DNA of 64,000 nt from VAZQ01 sp035293945 (GCA_035293945.1 DATGLV010000024.1:248001-312000); one strand, 5' to 3'; positions 1 to 9,054 are shown, counted from the stretch's first letter. Numbers and translations: made by a program. The notes: generated from the sequence alone by a model not told the origin.

Positions 1-1
1 C

Positions 2-283
2 ATCAAGAGGGTCGAGGTTTCCGCCGACGCAGGCCGAAGCTGGGCGGAGGCGATGATTGCCTCTCCGGTCATGCCGAAGGCGCTGGTGCGCTTCGAGATG
101 CTCTGGCGGTGGGACGGGCAACCCGCCGTGCTGCAAAGCCGCGCCACCGACGAGACCGGGTACACGCAGTGGACGCGCGACCAGATGCTGGCCGCGCGCG
201 GTCCGGCAGGCAACTACATGACCAATTGCATCATCAGCTGGGCGGTCAATGAAAAGGGGGAGCTCAGCAATGTCTATGCTTAA
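2..283 (+). CDS. soxC: Sulfite (sulfane) dehydrogenase molybdopterin subunit SoxC, C-terminal end
   Basis: This is the 3' end of a gene that begins before the window; the reading frame is open from base 2. The visible 93 residues carry the Mo-cofactor oxidoreductase dimerisation-domain pattern (IKRVEVSADAG, SWAEA, WRWDG, SRATDETG, NCIISW), which is typical of SoxC. SoxC with SoxD oxidises protein-bound sulfane sulfur in the periplasmic Sox pathway. The stop codon lies 14 bases inside the following soxD-like gene, so the two are translationally linked. The molybdenum domain itself lies outside the window, so a related sulfite-oxidase family member cannot be fully excluded. Confidence 0.8.
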   Translation: MKRVEVSADAGRSWAEAMIASPVMPKALVRFEMLWRWDGQPAVLQSRATDETGYTQWTRDQMLAARGPAGNYMTNCIISWAVNEKGELSNVYA

Positions 284-827
284 GAATCCCGAGCCTCGAG
301 CACCGGTTCGCTGCCGGCTTATTGTTGGTGCCACAGTGGTCGTTGCGTGCGGCGCTTCATACGCGCAGGAGAAACCGCATTTCGGTCAGCCTGCGACCTC
401 TGAAGAAATCTCAGCCTGGGACATCACCGCCGAACCGGACGGTGAAGGCCTGCCGCCGGGCAGCGGGACCGCGCGACAGGGCGCCGCGGTCTATGCGGCC
501 CAATGCCGATCCTGCCACGGCGAGAAAGGTGCCGGCGGACCGGCGACCAGACTTGCAGGGGTCCAAGGCACGATCGGCGCCAAGACCGCGCGGGTGAGGA
601 CAATCGGCACTTTCTGGCCCTATGCGACGACCATCTTCAATTATGTGTTCACCGCGATGCCGTTCCAAAATACCAAATCACTGACCCATGAGGAGACCTA
701 TGCGGTCACGGCCTATCTTCTCTATCTCAACGGTGTAATCGGCGAAGATGACGTGATGAATGCCGACACGCTGCCGAAGGTGAAAATGCCCAATCACGAT
801 TATTTCGTGCAGCACGTCACGGAATAG
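270..827 (+). CDS. soxD: c-type cytochrome, SoxD-like subunit of sulfane dehydrogenase
   Basis: A 185-residue secreted monoheme cytochrome. The N-terminal hydrophobic segment ends in AYAQ-like residues (signal peptide), followed by one heme-binding CRSCH around residue 80 and a distal Met region (FTAMPFQ). The start at 270 is chosen because GGGGGAG at 256-262 sits about 7 bases upstream; an in-frame ATG at 249 has no such site. SoxD accepts electrons from SoxC in periplasmic thiosulfate oxidation. Overlap with soxC supports the pairing. Classical SoxD is often diheme and longer, so this is a short monoheme version. Other sox genes presumably lie upstream of the window. Confidence 0.82.
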   Translation: MSMLKNPEPRAPVRCRLIVGATVVVACGASYAQEKPHFGQPATSEEISAWDITAEPDGEGLPPGSGTARQGAAVYAAQCRSCHGEKGAGGPATRLAGVQGTIGAKTARVRTIGTFWPYATTIFNYVFTAMPFQNTKSLTHEETYAVTAYLLYLNGVIGEDDVMNADTLPKVKMPNHDYFVQHVTE

Positions 828-830
828 ATT

Positions 831-852
831 CGCGTCGCAAGCGGGCGACGCG
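831..852 (+). terminator. Stem-loop just after soxD
   Basis: CGCGTCGC (831-838) pairs perfectly with GCGACGCG (845-852) across a six-base loop, three bases after the soxD stop codon. No T-tract follows, so this may be an mRNA 3'-end stabiliser or a Rho-assisted site rather than a classical intrinsic terminator. Confidence 0.4.
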
Positions 853-1296
853 CTCGCGCGGGTTCGGCCTCCTCACACGTCATTTACTTCTCGTCCTGCA
901 GCCGAGATATGTGCTCGCTCGGATTGCGCTGGTCGGCGCTTTGACAATTGCACCAAGGGCCAATATCGCGCAGGCGAACTCCGTGGTACCTTCCGCTGCA
1001 GCCAATATTGCCGGCATGCAGCCAATATTGCCGGCATTACGCGCAGCCCTCGGGGCCCAAGTCCGAGGTGACCGCATGGTGCACTGTCAGCCGGGCTCTG
1101 GACGGAGCCTGACCCGCCGAGCAGTCCCTGGACGTGCTCGGTGGCAGAGTCTTGGCAACTTGGTCAAGTCGGATGCTCCTGAGCGCGTCGGCGCTAATCG
1201 GACTTGGCTTTGCGGAACCGGGCCGGGCAACCTTGCGACCGTGGCGGTCGCGGCCGTTGTGGCGACGTGGATGGGCCTGCGTCTTCGACAGGCCAT
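853..1296. other. Intergenic stretch without a convincing gene
   Basis: About 440 bases between soxD and the TAXI gene. A plus-strand open frame from 911 has a short signal-peptide-like start, but it has no recognisable domain and is broken up by the out-of-phase 20-bp duplication at 998-1037. It may be decayed coding sequence. Nothing else is recognised. Confidence 0.4.
998..1037. repeat. Perfect 20-bp tandem duplication
   Basis: The 20-mer GCAGCCAATATTGCCGGCAT occurs twice head-to-tail (998-1017 and 1018-1037) without mismatch. Each unit contains the palindrome CAATATTG. The length is not a multiple of three, so it would shift any reading frame through it. It looks like a recent slippage event. 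Confidence 0.9.
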
Positions 1297-2682
1297 ATGA
1301 TGATCCGATCGCTCCTAGAACGATATTGGCTCGTTTTTTCCGTGGCCGCGATACTCATACTCCTACTCGCTGCGGGAGTCTTTGTCGTCGCAACACTGCC
1401 GCCGCGAACGATCGTGATGGCCACAGGCCCGAAAGGGGCGGCGAACTACCAGTTGGGCGACCGCTACCGCGAATTCCTCGCCAAGTCCGGCGTCGAACTG
1501 AAGCTGATGCCGACGGCTGGAAGCCTGGAAAATCTGGAGCTGCTCCGCGACTCAAAATCGGGCGTGAGCGTCGCGCTGGTTCAGGGAGGCGACGCGGGTG
1601 GCGGGGGATCGTCGGGCATCGAATCCCTCGGCACCGTTGGCTACGAGCCATTGTGGCTATTCCACCGAAGCGAGATTGAGGGAAATCTCCGCGGGCTGGC
1701 CGGCCGACGGGTCTCGATCGGTCCGGAGGGGAGCGGTGCCCGAGCCTTTGCGTTGAACATCCTGAAACGAACTAAAACCGAGGGGACAATTGGCGAGTTG
1801 CTGGGATATGCGCCGCAAGTTGCGGCGGAGAAATTGATCGCGGGCGACATTGACGCCGCGTTTATCGTGACCGGATGGGACTCGCCCGCGGTGCAGTCGC
1901 TGGTTAACGCCAAAGGCGTGGAGCTCGCGGGCTTCCCCAGGGCAGACGCCTTGGTCGTTCTCTACCCATTTCTGACCAAATTGTCGGTGCCCCGCGGAGT
2001 ATTTGATATTTCGGCCGACCGCCCGCCCTCCGACATCGTGCTTTTGGGTTCGAGGTCCATCCTTGCCGTGCGCGCGGATATGCACTCGGCGTTGCAATAT
2101 TTGCTGCTTACCGCTGCCACGGAGATTCATTCACAAAACGGAATTTTTCAAAACGTCGGACAATTCCCAATAGCTGAATCGCTCGATCTGCCGTTGAGCG
2201 CCGAAGCAGAGCGCTTCTACAAATCCGGCCGGCCATTCTTGCAAGAACAGCTGCCGTTCTGGCTCGCCGTGCTCATCGGAAGAGCACTTTTCGCCTTGGT
2301 TCCTCTGGCCGCGGTAGCATACCCAATCTTCAAGTTTATTCCGATGACGTACGATTGGATCATGTCTTTGAAGATTCAGCGGTTTTATAGAGAAATGCGA
2401 TCGGTCGAGAATACAATGGAAGACAAGTCTCGACGACTGGATGCGTCTGCTATGAAGGCTAAGATTGATCAACTCGAGCAGCGTGCGATACGTGCGAGGA
2501 TTCCGAATGCTTATGACAGCTCGTTATATACGATGAGAGTCCATATTGGTCTTCTTCGTTCGCACCTGGAGTCGATCCTTTCGGATGAGAAAATTCAACG
2601 CGAAGGGAGCCAGTCCCCTCGTAGTCGTCAAAGGTCGGACTTGTCCGAGGCCTCGCCCCCTAATCGGAAGTCGGTTGGATAA
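1297..2682 (+). CDS. TAXI-family TRAP-type solute-binding protein, membrane-anchored
   Basis: A 461-residue protein. Residues 8-35 form an N-terminal transmembrane or uncleaved signal segment. The periplasmic type-2 binding fold that follows has TAXI-like landmarks (ATGPKGAANYQLG, PTAGSLENLELL, VSIGPEGSGAR, GDIDAAFIVTGWD). A second hydrophobic helix lies near residues 323-348, with a charged, helical C-terminal tail. Family members capture small organic acids for TRAP transporters, but no TRAP permease lies nearby. The extra C-terminal helix suggests a sensor or orphan receptor. The start is the double ATG at 1297/1300. The Ser/Arg-rich end (QSPRSRQRSDL) is odd. Confidence 0.75.
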   Translation: MMIRSLLERYWLVFSVAAILILLLAAGVFVVATLPPRTIVMATGPKGAANYQLGDRYREFLAKSGVELKLMPTAGSLENLELLRDSKSGVSVALVQGGDAGGGGSSGIESLGTVGYEPLWLFHRSEIEGNLRGLAGRRVSIGPEGSGARAFALNILKRTKTEGTIGELLGYAPQVAAEKLIAGDIDAAFIVTGWDSPAVQSLVNAKGVELAGFPRADALVVLYPFLTKLSVPRGVFDISADRPPSDIVLLGSRSILAVRADMHSALQYLLLTAATEIHSQNGIFQNVGQFPIAESLDLPLSAEAERFYKSGRPFLQEQLPFWLAVLIGRALFALVPLAAVAYPIFKFIPMTYDWIMSLKIQRFYREMRSVENTMEDKSRRLDASAMKAKIDQLEQRAIRARIPNAYDSSLYTMRVHIGLLRSHLESILSDEKIQREGSQSPRSRQRSDLSEASPPNRKSVG

Positions 2683-2806
2683 TCGCAATCGGGGCGAACC
2701 GTTCGCTCCCGCAGGGCCGAGGGCTTCGGTTTCGTCACCCGAAGCGAGCATCTTGCTTGTCGCCAATCACAGCGACCACCGTATTCTCCAACAGAAGGCA
2801 ACGATC

Positions 2807-3089
2807 TCAGGCAGATCGGCCTCCGTACGAAATCTTATGGATCTTCGAGGTGACGCCCCCACTCTCACGGGCAGAGTCGAGCCAATTGGACCCGATCAAC
2901 GCCAGCATGACTTCGCAAATCTGGACTTGCTCCTCAATCACGCGGAGAAAATCCTGCCCCGGCGCGATGCTGCCATCCACATCCATGAACAGCTGTCCGG
3001 GCGAAAAGCATTGCTTGAGGTGGCCAAAGAGTGCGAGTGCGAACCGGATCGCCTTCGCGCCGATAGTTGATGAAGATCTTGCCGCGCAT
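2807..3089 (-). pseudogene. TIR-domain protein remnant, frameshifted and truncated
   Basis: Reading the minus strand from the ATG at 3089 gives MRGKIFINYRREGDPVRT, the beta-A start of a bacterial TIR domain. The frame is then lost, and another frame continues with FMDVDGSIAPGQDF, VIEEQ and MLALIGSNWLD, which are classic later TIR motifs. The shift lies around 3030-3045. After the GSNWLD motif the sequence diverges and ends at 2807, well short of a full domain of about 130 residues plus partner domains. TIR proteins of this type usually act in NAD-related defence or signalling. Identification rests on motif order; the gene cannot be functional as read. Confidence 0.65.
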
Positions 3090-3247
3090 GTTGTGGGCAA
3101 TCATGCTTTGGACAATGATGATCGAGTATCCTGGATGCGTCTGCGTCGCGTGGAAGTCGCCTCTCTGGCTGTGTAAGATGGCACCGCGACCGGTGGAAAG
3201 TCTTGCTGGAGGCCAAGGCGCGACGCCTACGCGCGATGGAGGAAGAA

Positions 3248-4228
3248 ATGGTCAATCAACGCATTGCCGAGGGCAGACTTATCGACCGCCGCAACGTGCT
3301 GCGGGCCGGGGCCGGGTTGGCTGCGGCCGGGCCGGCGCTCCTGCACGAAGCGCAAGCGCAGCCGCGGCCCCGTGGAGCGTCGCCGATGATGATCATCGAT
3401 GCCCAGGTTCACGCTTACGCGGCGAACACGCCGGAGCGGCCATGGCACAGCGTGCCTAACTGGCCTGCCCACGTCACCGGGGACGAAATGGTGGCGGCGA
3501 TGGAGAAGGTCGGCGTCGACGGCGCGATCTATATTTCGCCGGTTTCGATGTACCAGTACGACGCCAGTTATGCGGTCGAGCAGCAAAAGGCCCATCCTGA
3601 CAAGTTTGCGCTGATCAAGCCGGTCAACCCGGACGATCCGGCGGTCGCGGATGTCATTACCGACTGGAAAAAGACGCCGGGCACGGTCGGCATCCGCATC
3701 ATCATGACCAAGGAATCAAAGCGTGCGCCGGACGACCCCGGCTTTGATCGCATCCTGCGCGCTGCAGTCAGAAACGATTTCCCGGTCAACGTCCTGTTCT
3801 GGGGCAATATCGACGCTGGCACCGCGCTGATCGACCGCCATCCGGATGTGCGCTTCATCATCGATCACCTCGGCATCCTTCAGCCGAGCGTGCCGCCGGC
3901 GCCGCCGCAACCCTGGGCCGACCTTCCCAAGGTGCTGGAGCTCGCCCAGCGCAAAAACGCGGTGATCAAGATCACCGGCGCCTGCACGCTGTCCCGGGAG
4001 CCGTACCCGTTCCCGGATATCTGGGACCCGCTGGCGCGCGTGTTCGACGCCTGGGGTTTGGATCGCTGCCTGTGGGGCACCGACTGGACCCGCGCGTTCG
4101 CGGTCGTCAACTACGAGCAGGCCGTCGAGCTATTCCTGATGACTGATCGCCTGAGCGACACTGAACGGGCCACGCTGATGGGCGGCGCCTGTGCCAAGGC
4201 TTACGGCTGGTCGCCAAAGAAAGCTTAG
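3248..4228 (+). CDS. Amidohydrolase-2 family metal-dependent hydrolase with Tat-like signal
   Basis: A 326-residue protein of the amidohydrolase-2 (PF04909) TIM-barrel family, which covers decarboxylases and lactonases such as ACMSD and PDC hydrolase. The N-terminus has RRNVLRAG plus a hydrophobic stretch and AQAQ, suggesting Tat export. Barrel motifs are DAQVHAY (HxH-like strand 1), DGAIYISP, FIIDHLG and LWGTDWTR with the late Asp. In strand 1 only one His is seen (DAQVH), so the metal site may be reduced. The start at 3248 follows GGAGG at 3238-3242; ATGs at 3203 and 3236 are less well placed. The substrate is unknown and the gene stands alone. Confidence 0.75.
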   Translation: MVNQRIAEGRLIDRRNVLRAGAGLAAAGPALLHEAQAQPRPRGASPMMIIDAQVHAYAANTPERPWHSVPNWPAHVTGDEMVAAMEKVGVDGAIYISPVSMYQYDASYAVEQQKAHPDKFALIKPVNPDDPAVADVITDWKKTPGTVGIRIIMTKESKRAPDDPGFDRILRAAVRNDFPVNVLFWGNIDAGTALIDRHPDVRFIIDHLGILQPSVPPAPPQPWADLPKVLELAQRKNAVIKITGACTLSREPYPFPDIWDPLARVFDAWGLDRCLWGTDWTRAFAVVNYEQAVELFLMTDRLSDTERATLMGGACAKAYGWSPKKA

Positions 4229-4273
4229 CGCCGGGGCCATTTGTCCTGGAGTGTTGGGCATCAAGTGAGTCGC

Positions 4274-4328
4274 GGGCAACGCGCCATCTCAGAACCGTCC
4301 AAAGCGATAGTGCATCGGGGCGTTGCCC
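4274..4328 (-). terminator. Possible stem beyond the ABC permease gene
   Basis: GGGCAACGC (4274-4282) and GCGTTGCCC (4320-4328) are perfectly complementary with a 37-base loop, just past the permease stop (4344, minus strand). The long loop and lack of a T-run make this only a weak terminator candidate. Confidence 0.25.
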
Positions 4329-4343
4329 ACGCGAAGCTTGAAC

Positions 4344-6098
4344 CTAGCGCGGTCCGGACAGATAAGCCGCACCGGCGAGCCAACGCACGAAGATTACGAC
4401 GCAAAGCGAGATCGCGATCAAAGTCAGCGACAGCACCGCTACGCCGGCAAACCGCGACTCCTGCCACATCTCCAGCATGGCGACGCTCGTGGTCTCGGTT
4501 CCGGGCACGAACAGAAAGATCGACGACGACAGCTCGCGGATCATCGAGACGAACATCAGCATCCAGCCCGCGAGGATGCCGGGGCGCAAGAGCGGCAAGA
4601 GAATGTCGCGAAAGGAGGCGATCCGGCTTGCGCCACATGATGCAGCGGCACGTTCGAGCTCGGTGCTCAGCTGCCGGAATGACCCGGCGATGGCTCGCAC
4701 CCCGTAGGGCAGGTAGTGGGTCATATAGGCCACCAGCAAAATCCACAGCGTCCCGTAGAGGACGAAGGGCTCGTGCAGATAAGCCCATAACATCGCCACC
4801 GCCAGCACCGGTCCGGGCATTGCCAGCGGGATGGAGCTGACGAAATCGAGCACGGCGCGCAGCCACGGTTTCCCCTTGTTGATCATGTAGCTGATGATCA
4901 ATGTGAGGAGGATCGCGAGGCTCGCTCCCGACAGCGCCAGCACCACGCTGTTGATCAGACCCGTGCCGACGCTGAGCTCGGGAGAGAAGGTTGCGGCGAA
5001 ATTCGCAAAGGTGAGATTGGAAAGCGAAGGCGCCGCGTCCCAGCTCGCGGCGAAAGCCGCGTAAAGCAGCACCAGATAGGGGAGCACGACAGTGAGCCCC
5101 AGATAAATGAGCGCATAGGCGAGCGTGGCGTAGCGCCAAGGTCCGAGCCGTGTGAAGCGCGGTGCGCGCCCCTTGCCGGAGACCGTCGTGAAGCTCCTGC
5201 CGCCGCTCAAGACGCGCGCCTGCACGGCAAGCAGGATCGCGGTCGCCGCCATGAACATGCTGGCGAGCAGTGCGGCGACCTCGTAGCGCGGCGGCACGTA
5301 GCTGATCGCCTGGTAGTAGATGTAAGTTGTGATCGTATAGATGCCGCTCGGTGCGCCGAGCACGCCCGGAATGGCGAATTCCTCGAGCACGCGGGTTATC
5401 ACCAGGATGGCGGCGGACAGGATTGCCGGCAAGCAGAGCGGCAGCACCACATTGCGCACCGTTCTGGCTACGCTCGCCCCGGATATCAGCGAAGCCTCTT
5501 CCAAGCTCGCATCCATCCGCTGCATCGCCGCCTGCACGGTGATGAATACATAGGGGCTGACATAAAGCGACATCACGAAGATGAGGCCGCCCATCGAATA
5601 GATGTTCAGGATCGGTCCACGCGCTCCCAGTTCCCGCGCCACCAGGTTGATGAGCCCGGTGCGCGGCGCGGCGAGCAAGGCCCAGGCCACGGCGCCGATC
5701 AGTGGCGGCGTGATGAACGGCAGGATCGCGGCGATCTCGATCAGCCCTTTGAGCGGCGTATCGGTGCGGCTGACGATGTAGACGAGCGGAAGGGCGAAAA
5801 GGAACGATAGCGGCACCGCACCGAGGAGCAGCAGAAGCGTGTTGTCGAGCGCCCGCGAAAGGCCAGGCAAGGTTGCGAGCGCTTGGAGTGCGGCGGCGGG
5901 CGCGAGCTGATCTCCGTAGGTGAAGCTGCCGTAGAAGAGCCAGAATAGCGGGTAGAGAACCAGGAAGAAGAGAGCCGCGACGGCCACCGCCATCACCAGG
6001 CTCGCGGCGTCGAGCCGCTCGAGCTTGCCGGCCCAGCGGCGGCCTCGCTGCGGCAGCGCAGCCGCAAGCGGCGGCGATATCTTCTCTATCGCGCTCAA
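4344..6098 (-). CDS. Fe(III)-type ABC transporter permease (double-length, FbpB/AfuB-like)
   Basis: A 584-residue integral membrane protein with two fused BPD_transp_1 halves and about twelve hydrophobic helices. Each half carries an EAA loop (first: LEEASLISGASVARTVRNVVLP; second: LERAAASCGASRIASFRDILLP, both quoted only in part as family landmarks). It moves the ligand captured by the binding protein at 11351-12397 across the inner membrane. The start is taken as TTG at 6098, whose last two bases overlap the ATPase stop (TTGA), giving translational coupling; the ATG at 6149 would lie inside the ATPase gene. Substrates of this class include ferric iron, but also organic phosphonates and other compounds, so iron is not assured here. 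Confidence 0.82.
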   Translation of the reverse strand: MSAIEKISPPLAAALPQRGRRWAGKLERLDAASLVMAVAVAALFFLVLYPLFWLFYGSFTYGDQLAPAAALQALATLPGLSRALDNTLLLLLGAVPLSFLFALPLVYIVSRTDTPLKGLIEIAAILPFITPPLIGAVAWALLAAPRTGLINLVARELGARGPILNIYSMGGLIFVMSLYVSPYVFITVQAAMQRMDASLEEASLISGASVARTVRNVVLPLCLPAILSAAILVITRVLEEFAIPGVLGAPSGIYTITTYIYYQAISYVPPRYEVAALLASMFMAATAILLAVQARVLSGGRSFTTVSGKGRAPRFTRLGPWRYATLAYALIYLGLTVVLPYLVLLYAAFAASWDAAPSLSNLTFANFAATFSPELSVGTGLINSVVLALSGASLAILLTLIISYMINKGKPWLRAVLDFVSSIPLAMPGPVLAVAMLWAYLHEPFVLYGTLWILLVAYMTHYLPYGVRAIAGSFRQLSTELERAAASCGASRIASFRDILLPLLRPGILAGWMLMFVSMIRELSSSIFLFVPGTETTSVAMLEMWQESRFAGVAVLSLTLIAISLCVVIFVRWLAGAAYLSGPR

Positions 6099-7210
6099 GC
6101 CGTCGACCCGGGCGCCGCTTTGGTGGGGCGCTCGCCGATGAAATAACATTGCTGCGGATCGAAGGCGACTTTGACTGCATCGCCGACGCGCCAGGTGCTC
6201 TGCGCTGCCGTCTGAACCTCGACGGTCTTGCCCATGGCGAGCGCGATGTGAAGCTGCGAGGTGCCGCCGAGATAAATGGTCGCGGAGATGCGTCCCGGGA
6301 ATCCCGCGGCGGGAACATCGGGAGGCTGCACCAAGATGCCTTCGGGCCGCACCGAAAGCCAGCCCCGGGCGGGGGGCGCGGAATTGGTCGGGGCGCGGCA
6401 CGCAACCGGGGCATAGAGGCCATCGATGCGGACCTTTGCAAGCGGCGCCGATGCTTCCACGATGCAGGCACTAAACAGGTTGGTGCGCCCAAGGAACCGC
6501 GCGACGCGGACATCCGCCGGTTCTGCATAAAGCTCGCGCGGGGTCCCAACCTGCAGCGCCTGTCCATCCCCCATGACCACGATGCGATCGGAGAGCGCCA
6601 TCGCCTCGGCCTGATCGTGCGTCACATAAACCGAGGTAATGCCGATTTCGCGCTGGATGCTCTTGATCTCGAGCCGCATCTCCTCGCGCAGATTGGCATC
6701 GAGATTGGAGAGCGGCTCGTCGAACAGCAGAATCTGCGGCGCATAGGCGATCGCGCGCGCCAGCGCCACGCGCTGCTGCTGACCACCGGAAAGCTGATGG
6801 GGAAAGCGCTGGAGGAACTGCTCGAGCCGCACGCGTTCAAGCGCATGGCGCACCGCCTGCTCGCGTGCGGGCCGCGGAATTTTGCGCATCTTGAGCCCGT
6901 AGCCGACATTGTCGGCCACGGTAAGATGCGGCCAGAGCGCATAGCTTTGAAACACCATGCCGATGTCGCGCTTGTTCGAGGGTACGGCGAGCCCGCGCGC
7001 GGCATCCGCGACGACGCGCTCGCCGAAATGGATGCTGCCGCGATCCGGCTCGATGAAGCCAGCAACGAGATTGAGCATCGTGGTCTTGCCGCAGCCCGAT
7101 GGTCCGAGCACCGAGGTCATCTCGCCGTCGCGAAACTCGACCGACACGTCGTTGACCGCAACTGTCGCGCCGAACTGCTTGCGCAGGCTGTCGAGACGAA
7201 CGCTCGACAC
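6095..7210 (-). CDS. ABC transporter ATP-binding protein (FbpC/PotA-like)
   Basis: A 371-residue ATPase with Walker A GPSGCGKTT near residue 36, Q-loop MVFQSYALWPH, signature LSGGQQQR, Walker B ILLFDEPLSNLD and switch His in VYVTHDQ. A C-terminal TOBE domain follows (about residues 280-360: LSVRPEGI, FPGRISATIYLGG). It powers the permease at 4344-6098. The start codon is GTG at 7210, with AAGG a few bases upstream inside the end of the GntR gene; only two bases separate the two genes. It is part of the 12397-to-4344 minus-strand unit. Confidence 0.88.
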   Translation of the reverse strand: MSSVRLDSLRKQFGATVAVNDVSVEFRDGEMTSVLGPSGCGKTTMLNLVAGFIEPDRGSIHFGERVVADAARGLAVPSNKRDIGMVFQSYALWPHLTVADNVGYGLKMRKIPRPAREQAVRHALERVRLEQFLQRFPHQLSGGQQQRVALARAIAYAPQILLFDEPLSNLDANLREEMRLEIKSIQREIGITSVYVTHDQAEAMALSDRIVVMGDGQALQVGTPRELYAEPADVRVARFLGRTNLFSACIVEASAPLAKVRIDGLYAPVACRAPTNSAPPARGWLSVRPEGILVQPPDVPAAGFPGRISATIYLGGTSQLHIALAMGKTVEVQTAAQSTWRVGDAVKVAFDPQQCYFIGERPTKAAPGSTA

Positions 7211-7212
7211 GG

Positions 7213-7947
7213 TTAGCCTTGCGCCCCGCGCCGGCTTTTGCCGTTGCCGGCCGCAGGGGAGGGGGATGAAGGAGGCTCGCGCAAGACCTTGATGCGAAGC
7301 TCCAGGGTCCGCCTGCGGTTCGCGCGCGCGAGCTTCTCGGCGGCATCGCCATTGCGCTTCTCGATCGCGGACAGAAGCGCCTTGGTATAGGCGGCAACCT
7401 CCTTGGCGCGTCCCGGTTGCGTCAGGGTGGTGCCGCCGAACTGGCGGATCTGCTCCTGCAGGTGCTTGAGCAGGCGGTAGATCGTGTCGTTGCGCGCGGC
7501 GCGGAAGACGGCCAGCTGGAATTCGCCGGAGAGACGACGGAACTCTCGGAGGTTGGCGATCACGCCCGGCGACTTCATTTCATCTTGGATAGCGCGCAGC
7601 TTGGCGAGCTCGATCGCTCCGGCATTCTCCGCCGCGAGCCGTGCGGCCATGCCCTCGAGCGCCTCGCGCGTGTAGTAGATCTCGAACAGCTGTTCCTCGC
7701 TGATCGTCTTGACGGTGAGTGCGTTGCCGGGCTGCCGCGTGATCAGATCCTCGGCCTGGAGCTTGCGCAGTGCCTCGCGAACCGGCGTCTTGCTGACGCC
7801 GAGCTTCTTGGCGAGCTCGTCCGCGCGCAGGCGCGCTCCGGGCTTGAGGATGTTCGACACGATGGCTTCGCGCAGCACCGCATAGGCGGTCTCGGCCGCG
7901 TTGCCGGCGCCGGCCAGGCGATCGATCAGCTGGTCAAGGGCGGTCAT
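7213..7947 (-). CDS. GntR-family transcriptional regulator, FCD subfamily
   Basis: A 244-residue regulator. The winged helix-turn-helix spans residues 20-80 (AYAVLREAIVSN, RADELAKKLGVSKTPVREALRKLQAEDLI). An all-helical FCD ligand domain follows (YYTREALEGMAARLAAE, EFQLAVFRAARN, IEKRNGDAAEKL). It lies between the UGSC-partner gene and the ABC ATPase and is co-oriented with both. It is the obvious candidate to bind the triple GTATAC operators at 9705-9732 and 12417-12442 and to sense a substrate of the pathway. The canonical metal-ligand His residues of FadR-like FCD domains are sparse here. The Ser/Pro-rich C-terminus looks disordered. Confidence 0.85.
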   Translation of the reverse strand: MTALDQLIDRLAGAGNAAETAYAVLREAIVSNILKPGARLRADELAKKLGVSKTPVREALRKLQAEDLITRQPGNALTVKTISEEQLFEIYYTREALEGMAARLAAENAGAIELAKLRAIQDEMKSPGVIANLREFRRLSGEFQLAVFRAARNDTIYRLLKHLQEQIRQFGGTTLTQPGRAKEVAAYTKALLSAIEKRNGDAAEKLARANRRRTLELRIKVLREPPSSPSPAAGNGKSRRGAQG

Positions 7948-7983
7948 GATCGTGCGCCTCTCTCGTGACCGCGACGCTGCCGT

Positions 7984-9054
7984 TCACCCGTGCCGCTCGA
8001 TGCGCTTGCTGACGCTGAGGCTCTGCGCGCCGGCGGTCGGACACCACATCGACTTGCCGCCGGCACCGCCCGCCACCACGACGATGAGATCGCGCGGCTC
8101 GTTGATGATCGGCACCATGGCATTCTCATCATTCTGGTTGACCCAGACGGGGAAGAACGGCCCTTTGGACTTGCCGCGGTTCTTGACCATGCCCCACGGC
8201 TTGCGCGCCATCTCGAAAACGGCCTTCTGCACGTCGAGCTTCTTCCAGCCGGCAGCGGCGACATGCTGCGCATTCTCCGGCCCGAAGATCAAGGCCGGAT
8301 GGCCCTGCGAATAGAGGTTATTGCCGCCGTAGGTCGACATCGAATCCGCGAAGGTGCGCATGATCTCGATCGGGTCGGTCTGCACGTTCTCGGTCATGCT
8401 GTGCGGCGCTTCGGCGTTCACCACCGTGACCACGCTCTCGCTCGCCGCAAAGCCGCGCTCCACGTGCAGCGGCTCCCACGGGTTGGCGGCCTCGTGCTCG
8501 GCGATGCAATAGGTGTACTTTCCGGGATGCGCATGCTGGCAGAAGTCGACCTCCGCCGGGATCGCGCCGCCGAGATTGACCAGCGCAAGCCGCAGGCCGC
8601 GGCCGATGGTGGCGTTGGCGCGCCAACCCGGGCCGAACACGCCATTGCCGTAGTTGAGACCGAGGTCGCGTACGATAGGCCCATTGACGATCAGCAGGGG
8701 TGCGCCCGCATGCGTCGTGGTCTGGCGATGGGCGAGCCCATAGGATTTCTCCAGGACCGCCGACAGCGCCGCCACGATGACGGTCAGATAAGCCGGCTTG
8801 CATCCGGCCATCACGGCATTGACCGCGATGTTGCGCAGCGTCGCGAGACCCATCGCGGGCGGCACGATGCCGATGACATCGTCGGGGTCGCGCCACGGCA
8901 TGCCGGCCAGCATGCGCTCGACCCGCTCGGGCGTCGGCGGAATGATAGGCAGGCCGTCGGTCCAGCCCTGCGCATAGAAGTGGTCATTGATCGCTTCGAG
9001 CGAATCCGGCAGCTCCAGCGTCCTGGTCTTGGCGAGCTCGACCCTGTCCAACAT
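7984..9054 (-). CDS. Uncharacterised conserved protein, usual partner of UGSC-family proteins
   Basis: A 356-residue soluble protein with no signal peptide. Landmarks are GWTDGLPIIPPTPERVE, GIVPPAMGLATLRNIAVNAVMAG, PLLIVNGPI, NYGNGVFGPGWRANATIGR and HPGKYTYCIAEHE with NPWEPLHVERGF. From memory of the family, this protein type is regularly encoded next to UGSC (seleno)proteins and has no established function. The ATG at 9054 is preferred because AGGGAAG lies about six bases upstream; a TTG at 9081 overlaps the stop of the UGSC gene. The tight pairing suggests the two form a complex or consecutive steps. There is no recognisable cofactor motif. Confidence 0.7.
   Translation of the reverse strand: MLDRVELAKTRTLELPDSLEAINDHFYAQGWTDGLPIIPPTPERVERMLAGMPWRDPDDVIGIVPPAMGLATLRNIAVNAVMAGCKPAYLTVIVAALSAVLEKSYGLAHRQTTTHAGAPLLIVNGPIVRDLGLNYGNGVFGPGWRANATIGRGLRLALVNLGGAIPAEVDFCQHAHPGKYTYCIAEHEAANPWEPLHVERGFAASESVVTVVNAEAPHSMTENVQTDPIEIMRTFADSMSTYGGNNLYSQGHPALIFGPENAQHVAAAGWKKLDVQKAVFEMARKPWGMVKNRGKSKGPFFPVWVNQNDENAMVPIINEPRDLIVVVAGGAGGKSMWCPTAGAQSLSVSKRIERHG

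Noticed and set aside
4261..6567. Very long minus-strand open frame in a second frame over the permease gene
   Set aside because: Arg/Ala/Pro-rich shadow typical of high-GC DNA; the real permease frame has helices and EAA motifs.
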